Shown: positions 27,928-35,420 of the stretch, one piece after another
Layout of the letters: each line of letters starts with the position of its first letter
Position numbering within the stretch: the first letter of the stretch is position 1
Assembly (NCBI GenBank): GCA_002413745.1
Contig: DHXP01000078.1
Location: 112,979 to 176,978 of the forward strand
Direction: 5' to 3'
DNA from: Flavobacterium sp. UBA5153
GTDB taxonomy: Bacteria > Bacteroidota > Bacteroidia > Flavobacteriales > Flavobacteriaceae
DNA length: 64,000 nucleotides
Notes under the pieces: model-generated
What the model was told of the DNA's origin: nothing
The model's input: the letters and a program-made list of their open reading frames with translations, nothing else
The model's database searches: none
Program-made: the position numbers and the translations under genes

Positions 27928-29307
27928 TTATTCGGTTATAAAGGACGATGCCGGTAAATTGGCTTTATTGAAAAGACTGGATTGTGCTGTGTTTTTCCAA
28001 GCAAAACGAACCTTTTGGGGATTTTTTACCTTGTCAGATTTCAATATCACAATGTTGTTTTTGATTACGGCAACCGCTTCATAAAACACGTTGTCAACTC
28101 CTGCTATTTCAAATTGATTTGATTTTTTTGTTGTAAAATGCAATCCGTCCGCATAATCGAAATAAACGGAAATTTTGTTTTTATCTAATTTAATCTCTCT
28201 GTAAAGCGGACCGTTTACCAAATCAGAATTGGTTTTATAGGTATTGGCCAAAGCCAAATTAGCCAATCGATTTCCAACCGTTTTTTTGTCCTTTGGGTGA
28301 ATGTCGTCAATCATCGAAATATCGCTTGTCACGACCATCCCCGTATTGCGTACATTTTGCAACGTTTTTCTTTGCGCATCGCGAATGATTACACCTCCAA
28401 AATGATCTTCACCATAATTGTAAGGCGCAATTTGAACGAAATAAAACGGAAAATCGTCATTCCACAACTTTCGCCAAGAATTTATCAAAGCCGAAAATGT
28501 TTTAACGTAGGTAGTTGAACCAACATTGCTTTCGCCCTGATACCAAATCACACCTGCAATTTTAAATCCCACCAAAGGATATATCATCGCATTAAAAGCG
28601 CGTCCTGGTTGGTTTGGCCCATACGTTTCCTCTTTTCGTGTTTTGGCACTTTCCAGTAAAACAGCATCGTTTTGAATAACTTCTTCCGGCATCCAGATTT
28701 CAGCAGGTGTTCCGCCCCAACTGGAAGAAATCAAACCAATTGGAACATTTTTTAAATCTTCCTGCAATCGCTTGGCGAAATAATAAGCCGCAGCACTGAA
28801 ATTTTTCATAGTTTCAGGAGAACATTCCGTCCAGTTTCCTGATACATTATTTTGTGGTGTGGTGGCGGATAATTTGGGAATATTAAAGAACCGGATGTTG
28901 GGATTATTGGCATTTTTTATCGCTGAATCACCGTTTTCAATTCCCCAACTTGCAGACATTTCCATATTGGATTGTCCAGAACAAATCCAAACTTCCCCGA
29001 TAAGGATATTTTTAAGCAGGATTTCGTTGTTCCCTTTTATTGAAATAGTATAAGGTCCACCAGCATCGGGCGTTTTAATTTTAATTTGCCAATTCGCCTG
29101 ATTATTGGCTTTTACGGTATATTCTTCGTTATTCCAACTGGGTTTTAACTTAATCTCTTCGTTTGGATTTCCCCAACCCCAAATGGTGACTTCGGAATTG
29201 CGTTGTAAAACCATATTATTCGAAAAAACATTTGGAAGCGTAATATTCGCCATAATGGAATTGGAAATCATTAGAAAAAAAAGAAATTTTAAAATATTAT
29301 TTTTCAT
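27928..29307 (-). CDS. Sialate O-acetylesterase-family carbohydrate esterase
   Basis: This 459-residue exported protein has a signal peptide to about residue 21 and an inserted beta-sandwich domain. The SGNH-type SASA hydrolase follows: WICSGQSNME contains the nucleophile Ser, WYQGESN lies in the middle and DDIHPKDK is the C-terminal Asp/His. Family members remove acetyl groups from xylo-, manno- or xyloglucan oligosaccharides as well as sialic acid. In this locus deacetylation of mannan fits best (inference). Its start overlaps the end of the CE2 gene by 11 bases, so the two esterases are translationally coupled. Confidence 0.85.
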   Translation of the reverse strand: MKNNILKFLFFLMISNSIMANITLPNVFSNNMVLQRNSEVTIWGWGNPNEEIKLKPSWNNEEYTVKANNQANWQIKIKTPDAGGPYTISIKGNNEILLKNILIGEVWICSGQSNMEMSASWGIENGDSAIKNANNPNIRFFNIPKLSATTPQNNVSGNWTECSPETMKNFSAAAYYFAKRLQEDLKNVPIGLISSSWGGTPAEIWMPEEVIQNDAVLLESAKTRKEETYGPNQPGRAFNAMIYPLVGFKIAGVIWYQGESNVGSTTYVKTFSALINSWRKLWNDDFPFYFVQIAPYNYGEDHFGGVIIRDAQRKTLQNVRNTGMVVTSDISMIDDIHPKDKKTVGNRLANLALANTYKTNSDLVNGPLYREIKLDKNKISVYFDYADGLHFTTKKSNQFEIAGVDNVFYEAVAVIKNNIVILKSDKVKNPQKVRFAWKNTAQSSLFNKANLPASSFITE

Positions 29308-30397
29308 TTAGTAAATTTTTTAAAAAAGGGGTTAACTGGTCAGCCATTAGCTTGTGGTCTTCAATATCAGGATGCGAATTGCAACCGTGTGGAGTCATCG
29401 GTTTATATTCAAATAAAGCGATGGTTTTATGCTGTTTGTCGTTTTCAAAAGCTTGAATCACTTTGTTTAAACATTTTATCAAAGTTGCATTTTTAGCACC
29501 CGAAACCATCGGACTGTTTAATAAAACTATTCTGGTTTTTGGAGAATGATTGTAAACCGTCTTGATGAAATCAATGTAGTTTGAAACAAATTTATCTTCA
29601 TTAAATGGTAATCTCGCCTTATTTCCATCTCCATCAGAAAGATCGTTTGTTCCTAAACAAATACTGACTAAATCCGGCTGAAAACTAAAATCATACGGTT
29701 TTGAATTGGTTCTATTCAGATACAAATTTTCATAAACCTCAGGCATTATTGCCTCGTCAATATGCTCATCGTTCCAATTGCGATACATCCCGATTCCGGA
29801 AACGGAACTCAACAGAAAATCAGTATTCAATCTTCTTGAAAGGATGGGGCCATAGGCTAAATACGCATTATGCTGATCAAACCATTCTCCCGTTCCGCAA
29901 GGAATTGCTGCGGTATCGTTGCCGTATCCGCAGGTAATTGAATTTCCTATAAATTCGATTTTCTTTTTATTTTCAGTAGAAATTTTAGTCAAGTGAGCTG
30001 TGGTTCCGCTGAATAAAACACCGCCGTTAGAAGCTTCCGTTGATTTATAAATCGAGAGATGATGTGTTTTTTTCTTTTTTGAAACTGTAATTGAATATGA
30101 TTTCAACTCGCCTTTTTCCACTTTCAATCTTCCGATATAATTACCATCCAGTTCCAATGAAACATAATTGTGATGTTCAACTAAATCTACGCTTTGCAAT
30201 GAAATGGCACATGAATTTCCTTTAAAATTGAATGAAATAGAGGAGGCTGACCCAATCAAAATCACATTATTTCCATTGAGGTGCTCAACTCTTCCCGAAT
30301 ACGTAAAATAAAGTTTTTTTGTCTCGATTTTTTGAGCAGAACAAATTAAAGAAACTGAGAAGAATAAAATTAATAGGTGTATTTTTTTGGAAATCAT
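29297..30397 (-). CDS. CE2-type acetyl esterase
   Basis: This 366-residue exported protein (signal peptide to about residue 21) has the two-part structure of carbohydrate esterase family 2. An N-terminal beta-sandwich jelly roll (residues ~25-135) is followed by an SGNH hydrolase with GNSITCGYG (Ser nucleophile), ICLGTNDLS and SHPDIEDH (catalytic His). CE2 enzymes deacetylate the 6-O position of xylan or mannan. It is the first gene of the minus-strand arm of four genes and partly overlaps the second esterase gene. Mannan deacetylation in the periplasm is the likely role. Confidence 0.88.
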   Translation of the reverse strand: MISKKIHLLILFFSVSLICSAQKIETKKLYFTYSGRVEHLNGNNVILIGSASSISFNFKGNSCAISLQSVDLVEHHNYVSLELDGNYIGRLKVEKGELKSYSITVSKKKKTHHLSIYKSTEASNGGVLFSGTTAHLTKISTENKKKIEFIGNSITCGYGNDTAAIPCGTGEWFDQHNAYLAYGPILSRRLNTDFLLSSVSGIGMYRNWNDEHIDEAIMPEVYENLYLNRTNSKPYDFSFQPDLVSICLGTNDLSDGDGNKARLPFNEDKFVSNYIDFIKTVYNHSPKTRIVLLNSPMVSGAKNATLIKCLNKVIQAFENDKQHKTIALFEYKPMTPHGCNSHPDIEDHKLMADQLTPFLKNLLNEK

Positions 30398-30730
30398 TTT
30401 TTTGAATTATTTAATGTAAATTTAATTTTTTTATAACCTTAATAAGATACTAAAATATCAAATTATAATTAAAAAAATACATTTTGTTGGTTTTAAGAGA
30501 GTTTAAATATACGTTGGGGTAAAACAGGAAAGGAGACGCCTCACAATTGGCAAAAAGTCTTTAGCAAACGATTGAATTATTTTGAACTACCATAATTTGA
30601 GAAACGCGTCTACATTGAAATAAAAATTAATTAACAAAAGTCGTTCTGAAAAATGTATTCAATTTTCCTTTTGATAAGTGCAATCCCGTCAGCTCAATAC
30701 AGAAAACACAAACATTTTTTTATAAATCAC
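30398..30730. other. Intergenic region without recognised gene
   Basis: This AT-rich stretch of about 330 bases lies between the CE2 gene and the tRNA promoter. I see no coding frame, hairpin or repeat worth naming. It must contain the promoter of the divergently oriented CE2 operon near its left end. Confidence 0.5.
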
Positions 30731-30760
30731 TTGTGTTTGTCAAAATTCGTCGTATCTTTG
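30731..30760 (+). promoter_or_regulatory. Bacteroidota-type promoter of the tRNA gene
   Basis: A -33 TTG (30731-30733) and a perfect -7 element TATCTTTG (30753-30760; consensus TAnnTTTG) are separated by 19 bases, within the usual spacing. The -7 box lies 12 bases before the tRNA start. Confidence 0.75.
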
Positions 30761-30772
30761 CACCCGAAACAA

Positions 30773-30845
30773 CGCGGGATAGAGCAGTAGGCAGCTCGTC
30801 GGGCTCATAACCCGAAGGTCACAGGTTCGAGTCCTGTTCCCGCTA
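30773..30845 (+). tRNA. tRNA-Met, initiator (anticodon CAT)
   Basis: The 73-base cloverleaf is complete: acceptor CGCGGGA/TCCCGCT with the first position unpaired (C opposite T), D arm GAGC...GCTC, anticodon arm TCGGG-CTCATAA-CCCGA, and T arm ACAGG-TTCGAGT-CCTGT. The three G-C pairs next to the anticodon loop and the unpaired first acceptor position are hallmarks of the initiator tRNA. CCA is not encoded. It is preceded by a typical promoter and followed by its own terminator. Confidence 0.95.
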
Positions 30846-30851
30846 CGAAGC

Positions 30852-30882
30852 AAGCCATTCAGAAATGAGTGGCTTTTTTTTA
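30852..30882 (+). terminator. Terminator of the tRNA gene
   Basis: AGCCATTC and GAGTGGCT pair over 8 bp (one G-T) around a six-base loop and are followed by eight or more T. It begins seven bases after the tRNA. Confidence 0.85.
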
Positions 30883-31118
30883 TGCCAAGAATTTAGCAAA
30901 TCCAAGAAAATAGTTTTCGAATAATCAAAAAACGCTATTTGAAATCCCTGTTTGCGGATGATTTCATTCAGTATATTTTAAAATCACAAACCCATTTAAA
31001 ATAACATCGATAGCGTAATTTTATGGGCGCAATATTGCAGCATCACACTTTGACAAGCACAAAATATATGTCGCGTTGGATTGAGGAGAAGAATAGGAAG
31101 ATTTAATACACTAATAAA

Positions 31119-31312
31119 ATGGCAAAAGAACTATTCGCTGCAAAGCCTACTTCACTTTGGATGGGAGGCTTTTTCTTCTGGATTATAAAAGGGTTTAGTG
31201 GGGAATTAATTGATCAATATGAAAAAGAATATAAGGCAGAAATGTCTGGACGGGATATTTTATTGCATTAATAGCGGCAGGTTTTATTGCCTATTTTATG
31301 TTAAGGGACTAA
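31119..31312 (+). pseudogene. Small two-helix membrane protein gene, frameshifted
   Basis: From ATG 31119 the frame reads MAKELFAAKPTSLWMGGF, a hydrophobic segment and a charged loop (DQYEKEYKA), then runs to a stop near 31271. Another frame from about 31241 gives a perfectly shaped second transmembrane helix (WTGYFIALIAAGFIAYF) ending MLRD at 31312. Joining both yields a ~64-residue hairpin membrane protein, so a single indel near 31238-31243 has probably broken the gene. I do not recognise the family. A short protein ending at the first stop is the alternative. Confidence 0.45.
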
Positions 31313-31536
31313 AAGGCTGATCTAGGTAAAATTTAAAAAATGAAGATAAGCGGGATTATTCCTTATTAAAATATTCTGTGTTTCTGTTAGTTGTTTTTTT
31401 GCGCTACTTGGTTTTGTCTATGACCAACCAGTAATAAGAATTTGGTACAGATACTAAATAATTACTTCGCTACTTTGTAAATTGTGCATAAGTTCTACAA
31501 AAGGTTTTTTTTCTAAAATGAAGATTATTTGTTTAA

Positions 31537-31558
31537 TAGTTTATACATTTGTAAACTA
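31537..31558 (+). promoter_or_regulatory. Probable ArsR operator overlapping the -7 promoter element
   Basis: A perfect 7-bp inverted repeat TAGTTTA (31537-31543) / TAAACTA (31552-31558) encloses TACATTTG (31544-31551), a perfect match to the Bacteroidota -7 consensus TAnnTTTG. The site lies 23 bases upstream of the ArsR-family gene. Binding of the regulator here would block the promoter, so autorepression is likely. A good -33 element is not evident. Confidence 0.6.
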
Positions 31559-31581
31559 CTAAACTATCAAGAGCATAAAAT

Positions 31582-31902
31582 ATGAAGGACAAAACGATTT
31601 ATGTTTTACATTCTAATATATGTAAAGCTTTGGCTAATCCCATAAGAATTGAGATTATAGATATTCTCAATGATAAAGAAATGACTTTTGGTGAGATTCA
31701 AGAAATTACAGGGGTTATGAAATCTAATCTATCTCAACATTTATCATTGATGGTTTCAAGCGGGATTCTTTCACAACGTAAAGAAGGATTGAATATGTAT
31801 TTCAAATTGTCAACCGAAAAAATTGCTATTGCCTGTCGTATGATGCGGGAAGTGTTGATAGAAAACCTGAAAAAAAACCACGAACTCATTAAAAATTATT
31901 AA
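31582..31902 (+). CDS. ArsR/SmtB-family transcriptional repressor
   Basis: This 106-residue protein has a winged helix-turn-helix (KALANPIRIEIIDILND, MTFGEIQEITGVMKSNLSQH, SGILSQRKEGLNMYFKL). The metal-binding CxC motif of classical ArsR is missing. There are only two cysteines, Cys14 in the first helix and Cys85 in the last helix; such a distant pair recalls thiol- or persulfide-sensing ArsR proteins (SqrR/BigR type). The operator-like palindrome just upstream suggests autorepression. The downstream genes encode a methyltransferase and DsrE-like proteins, so regulation by reactive sulfur is a reasonable inference. Confidence 0.85.
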   Translation: MKDKTIYVLHSNICKALANPIRIEIIDILNDKEMTFGEIQEITGVMKSNLSQHLSLMVSSGILSQRKEGLNMYFKLSTEKIAIACRMMREVLIENLKKNHELIKNY

Positions 31903-31922
31903 TTGATACAAATAGATCGATT

Positions 31923-32489
31923 ATGAAAGTAAGAGATAGCGGTATGCCCGAGGAGACAATGTGGTCGAAGTTTTTCGACCCAGAACTGATTTTGAGGCAA
32001 ATGGACATTACGGCTGATTTAGATAGCGTTATCGATTTAGGTAGTGGTTTTGGAACTTTTACCATCCCAGCATCCCAAATGATTAAAGGCAAAATTGACG
32101 CATTTGATATTGACCCCGATATGATTTTGCAATTGCAAACCAAGATTGACCAACTGGATATAAAAAATATTAATTTACATCTAAAAGATTTTATCGTAGA
32201 AGGTACAGGGCTAGATAACAATTCAATTGATTATGTAATGCTTTTCAACCTATTGCATCACGACAAACCACATCAAATCCTTAATGAAATATTTAGGATA
32301 TTAAAAACAGGAGGGAAAGCAGGTATAATTCATTGGCGAAGCGACATGCCAACTCCTCGTGGTCCACATTTAGATTTCCGGTCTACACCCGATGAATGCA
32401 AACAATGGGCAGTAGAATCCGGTTTTACCATTACAAAAGAATTAACTCTAGAACCCTATCATTTTGGGATACTAATTACTAAACTTTAA
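31923..32489 (+). CDS. Class I SAM-dependent methyltransferase
   Basis: This 188-residue cytoplasmic protein has the Rossmann-type SAM-binding motif I (VIDLGSGFGTFTIP at about residues 37-50), the acidic motif II (DAFDIDPDM) and motif IV (IDYVMLFNLLHH). It resembles the Methyltransf_11/25 group, and the initial segment EETMWSKFFDPELIL is often seen in such ArsR-linked methyltransferases. It is the second gene of the ArsR-DsrE cassette, 20 bases after the regulator. The substrate is unknown; a metalloid, thiol or small acid would fit such a context. Confidence 0.8.
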   Translation: MKVRDSGMPEETMWSKFFDPELILRQMDITADLDSVIDLGSGFGTFTIPASQMIKGKIDAFDIDPDMILQLQTKIDQLDIKNINLHLKDFIVEGTGLDNNSIDYVMLFNLLHHDKPHQILNEIFRILKTGGKAGIIHWRSDMPTPRGPHLDFRSTPDECKQWAVESGFTITKELTLEPYHFGILITKL

Positions 32490-32502
32490 ATTTATTGTCC
32501 AT

Positions 32503-32922
32503 ATGAAATCAAATATTTTTATATTATTCTTACTCTTAAGCGGAGCTCAAGTCTTTAGTCAAAATTGCACTACTGCAACTGTTTCTCCTAAATTAGATCC
32601 AACATCGATTGGGATTGTAGTATATTCCAATGATGTTGAAACTGTATGGAATGCACTTCGTTTGGCAAACTATTCTAAAAAAGAAGGCGACGAAGTCTCT
32701 GTTTTTCTTCTTGGTAAAGGAGTGGAAGTCGATAAACTTGTTAAAGAAAATAAAGATGTTGATGAACAAGTAAAAAAATTATTAGACAGTGGAGGTACAA
32801 TACTTGGATGTGGCACTTGCTTACAAAGCCGAAATAATACTTCCCCTACCATTTGTAAATTTTCGTCAATGAAAGATCTTTATGAATTAATCAGGAAAAA
32901 TAAAATAGTATTAACCTTTTAA
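32503..32922 (+). CDS. Exported DsrE-family protein
   Basis: This 139-residue protein has a clear signal peptide (to about residue 19, VFSQ) followed by a DsrE/TusD-like alpha/beta domain: IGIVVYSNDVETVWNALRLA, the SVFLLGKGVEV strand and a C-terminal cysteine motif GCGTCLQSR. It is closely related in pattern to the cytoplasmic DsrE protein encoded at 33389, with the same CGTC motif. DsrE proteins carry persulfide sulfur on a cysteine or act as interaction modules. Location in the periplasm is unusual and may indicate an extracytoplasmic sulfur carrier or sensor. Cys residues also follow the signal cleavage site (QNCTTAT). Confidence 0.8.
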   Translation: MKSNIFILFLLLSGAQVFSQNCTTATVSPKLDPTSIGIVVYSNDVETVWNALRLANYSKKEGDEVSVFLLGKGVEVDKLVKENKDVDEQVKKLLDSGGTILGCGTCLQSRNNTSPTICKFSSMKDLYELIRKNKIVLTF

Positions 32923-32932
32923 TTAAATAATT

Positions 32933-33371
32933 ATGATAAAGCAATTAGTAAATACATTTATGCCACCCGAAAAAATGATTGATATGTTTATTTATAAAAT
33001 AGTTAAGTAATAAGTCAATCGAGCAAATAACAGAAAAAGTTCCTGCTGCCTGTGAAGAAAAAAAATTCGCACTGCTTCAAACTTATGTCCATCACGAAAT
33101 TGTTGAAAGTAAAGGTTTCCCTATTGAACGAAAAGTATATATCTATGAGATCTGTCAGGCCAAAGTTGCTGCTGCGATGCTTACTGATTATCCTCACTTT
33201 TCAATATTTATGCCTTGTAGAATTGCAATTTATGAAGATAATGGCAAGGTTGTAATTTCAACAATGAATATGGAAATAATGCTTAAAGCAGTTAGCTCCA
33301 ATAAGGAATTTTATAAAGAAGCAACTTCTCTTTTTGGTGCTTTAAAATTATTAATGAAACAAATATTATAA
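32933..33371 (+). pseudogene. DUF302 protein gene interrupted by a frameshift
   Basis: The ATG at 32933 opens a short frame (MIKQLVNTFMPPEKMIDMF) that ends at TAA 33008. In the next frame a continuous, well-conserved DUF302 domain runs from 33012 to 33371 (SIEQITEKVPAACEEKKFAL, HEIVESKGFP, IFMPCRIAIYEDNGKVVIST, ending LLMKQIL) without any suitable start codon. Removing one base (the T at 33008) joins both parts into one ~145-residue protein. A real frameshift mutation, or a sequencing error, is therefore likely. DUF302 proteins bind or transport an unknown ligand and often neighbour DsrE genes. Only an internal fragment from 33177 would be translated by conventional rules. Confidence 0.6.
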
Positions 33372-33388
33372 CCTTAAATATATAAATT

Positions 33389-33709
33389 ATGAAAATCGGA
33401 ATTATCCTCGAAACAAAAGAATACGAAAAAGCGTGGAATGCTTTTCGTTTTGCCGTAACTGCCAAAAAGCAAGGTCACGAAGTTAAGTTATTTTTAATGG
33501 GTGAAGCCGTTGAATGTGAAGGGCTGACTCACGAAAAATACAATGTTGACGAACAGCTTAAGAATTACGTGAACGCAGGAGGCGAAATACTTGCTTGTGG
33601 CACTTGTTTGAAATCACGACAATTGGATAGTACAGAAGCGTGTCCTATTTCAACTATGGTGGATTGTGTAAATGTTGTAATTTGGGCTGATAAAGTTGTG
33701 ACATTTTAA
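33389..33709 (+). CDS. Cytoplasmic DsrE-family protein
   Basis: This 106-residue protein has a DsrE fold with KIGIILETKEYEKAWNAFRF at the start, the HEVKLFLMGEAVE strand, and the cysteine motif ACGTCLKSR; further cysteines occur in EACPIS and DCVN. There is no signal peptide. It shares the core and CGTC motif with the exported DsrE protein at 32503, so the cassette has one copy on each side of the inner membrane. A sulfur-carrier role is suggested by the family; the acceptor is unknown. It is the last gene of the cassette and is followed by a terminator. Confidence 0.85.
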   Translation: MKIGIILETKEYEKAWNAFRFAVTAKKQGHEVKLFLMGEAVECEGLTHEKYNVDEQLKNYVNAGGEILACGTCLKSRQLDSTEACPISTMVDCVNVVIWADKVVTF

Positions 33710-33720
33710 TGAAAATAAAA

Positions 33721-33751
33721 AATCCCGTCTCTTTTCAAAAGAAACGGGATT
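33721..33751. terminator. Terminator between the DsrE and pdhC genes
   Basis: AATCCCGT and ACGGGATT form the base of the stem, with TCTTTT / AAAAGA continuing it above a one-base bulge on each side; an A run precedes it. It lies between two convergent genes and can serve both. Confidence 0.8.
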
Positions 33752-33772
33752 CATATATAAATTAGCCAGCTA

Positions 33773-35413
33773 TTACGCCAGCATCGTCACTGGGTTTTCA
33801 ATAAACTGTTTCAATGTTTGCAAGAACTGTGCTCCGGTTGCACCGTCAATAGTTCTGTGATCGCAAGCTAGTGATAATATCATTGTGTTTCCTACCACGA
33901 TTTGTCCGTTTTTAACAACCGGTTTTTCTACAATCGCTCCTACTGAAAGGATGGCTGAATTCGGTTGGTTAATGATAGAGTTGAATTCGGTGATGCCAAA
34001 CATTCCGAGGTTTGAAATGGTAAAAGTACTTCCTTCCATTTCGGTAGGCAGTAATTTTTTGTTTTTCGCTCTTCCAGCCAAATCTCTTACGCTTGTTCCA
34101 ATTTGAGATAAACTCATCCCGTCAGTAAATGGCAATACAGGAACAACTAATCCATCTTCAACGGCAACAGCAACACCAATATTCACGTGATAGTTGATAA
34201 GAATGGAATCTTCTCTCCATTGTGAATTTATTTTTGGGTGCTTTTTCAAAGCCATTGCACTCGCTTTAATCACCATATCGTTAAAAGATACTTTGGTGTC
34301 TGGGACGCTGTTAATAATTGCCCTTGATTTCATAGCTTCATCCATTGTTACCTCAATTACCAAGTTGTAATGGGGTGCAGTAAACAACGATTCTGCCAAT
34401 CGTTTCGCAATGATTTTACGCATTTGCGAATTCTTGATTTCTTCGGTTGCAACTTGTCCTGCTGGAACATAAGGTTTTGCAGCTGGAGCTGCAGATTCAG
34501 TTTTGGCTGGTGCAGCACTTGGAGTTGTTGGTGCAGCAGCAGCTTGTGGCGTAAAGTTTTCGACATCACTTTTAGTGATTCGTCCGTTTTCTCCAGAACC
34601 TTTCACTTGTGACAATTGGATTCCTTTTTCATCTGCAATTTTCTTTGCTAATGGTGAAGCCAAAACTCGTTGTCCGTCAGTTGATGCTTCTTGTCCTTCG
34701 ACTGCGCTCAGGGTGACATTTGTTGTTGGTGCCGATTTTGTTTCTTCGGTTGCAACTGCAGCAGGAGCAGCTCCTCCTGTTTTATAATTTTCGGCAATGC
34801 CACTGATGTCCGTTCCTTCTGGTCCAATGATGGCCAATAAACTGTCAACAGGAGCAGATTGTCCTTCTTGAATTCCTATGTATAATAAAGTCCCTTCGTT
34901 GAAGGATTCGAATTCCATTGTTGCTTTGTCGGTTTCGATTTCGGCAAGAATATCGCCTTCCACAACTTTATCTCCCACTTTTTTCAACCAAGTCGCCACA
35001 GTTCCTTCGGTCATGGTATCGCTCAAACGAGGCATGGTTACCACGATAACTCCTTTAGGTAAAGTTGCTGATGATGGAGTAGCTATTTCTTCTTTTTTAG
35101 ATTCTGTTGCTGGAGCTTCTTCTTTTGCAGGAGCTTCTGCGGGTTTTTCGGCCAACAAGGCTGAAATATCTTCGCCTTCGTTTCCTATAATTGCCAATAA
35201 AGAATCTACTGGTGCAGTTTCTCCGGCTTGAATGCCAATGTATAAAAGTGTTCCTTCGTTGAAGGATTCGAATTCCATGGTTGCTTTGTCAGTTTCAATT
35301 TCGGCAAGCATATCGCCTTCATTGATTTTGTCGCCTACTTTTTTTAACCAAGCCGCTACCGTTCCTTCCGTCATTGTATCGCTCAAACGAGGCATATTAA
35401 TAATTGTTGCCAT
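33773..35413 (-). CDS. pdhC: Pyruvate dehydrogenase complex dihydrolipoamide acetyltransferase (E2)
   Basis: This 546-residue protein has two lipoyl domains (residues ~1-77 and ~122-198), each with the lipoylated lysine in the motif ETDKATMEFESF. Ala/Pro/Thr/Lys-rich linkers, a peripheral subunit-binding domain (RVLASPLAKKIADEKGIQ, SGENGRITKSDV; ~250-285) and the catalytic acetyltransferase domain (~325-546) with DHRTIDGA near the end follow. It transfers the acetyl group to CoA and forms the core of the complex. The gene follows pdhA after seven bases on the minus strand. The E1 beta gene is not adjacent. Confidence 0.95.
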   Translation of the reverse strand: MATIINMPRLSDTMTEGTVAAWLKKVGDKINEGDMLAEIETDKATMEFESFNEGTLLYIGIQAGETAPVDSLLAIIGNEGEDISALLAEKPAEAPAKEEAPATESKKEEIATPSSATLPKGVIVVTMPRLSDTMTEGTVATWLKKVGDKVVEGDILAEIETDKATMEFESFNEGTLLYIGIQEGQSAPVDSLLAIIGPEGTDISGIAENYKTGGAAPAAVATEETKSAPTTNVTLSAVEGQEASTDGQRVLASPLAKKIADEKGIQLSQVKGSGENGRITKSDVENFTPQAAAAPTTPSAAPAKTESAAPAAKPYVPAGQVATEEIKNSQMRKIIAKRLAESLFTAPHYNLVIEVTMDEAMKSRAIINSVPDTKVSFNDMVIKASAMALKKHPKINSQWREDSILINYHVNIGVAVAVEDGLVVPVLPFTDGMSLSQIGTSVRDLAGRAKNKKLLPTEMEGSTFTISNLGMFGITEFNSIINQPNSAILSVGAIVEKPVVKNGQIVVGNTMILSLACDHRTIDGATGAQFLQTLKQFIENPVTMLA

Positions 35414-35420
35414 AATTGAT

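Noticed and set aside
30773-30845. Elongator tRNA-Met
   Set aside because: The unpaired first acceptor position and three G-C pairs next to the anticodon loop identify the initiator type.
33177-33371. 64-codon open frame starting MLTDYPHF as an independent gene
   Set aside because: It is only the C-terminal half of the DUF302 domain, which continues upstream in the same frame to 33012.
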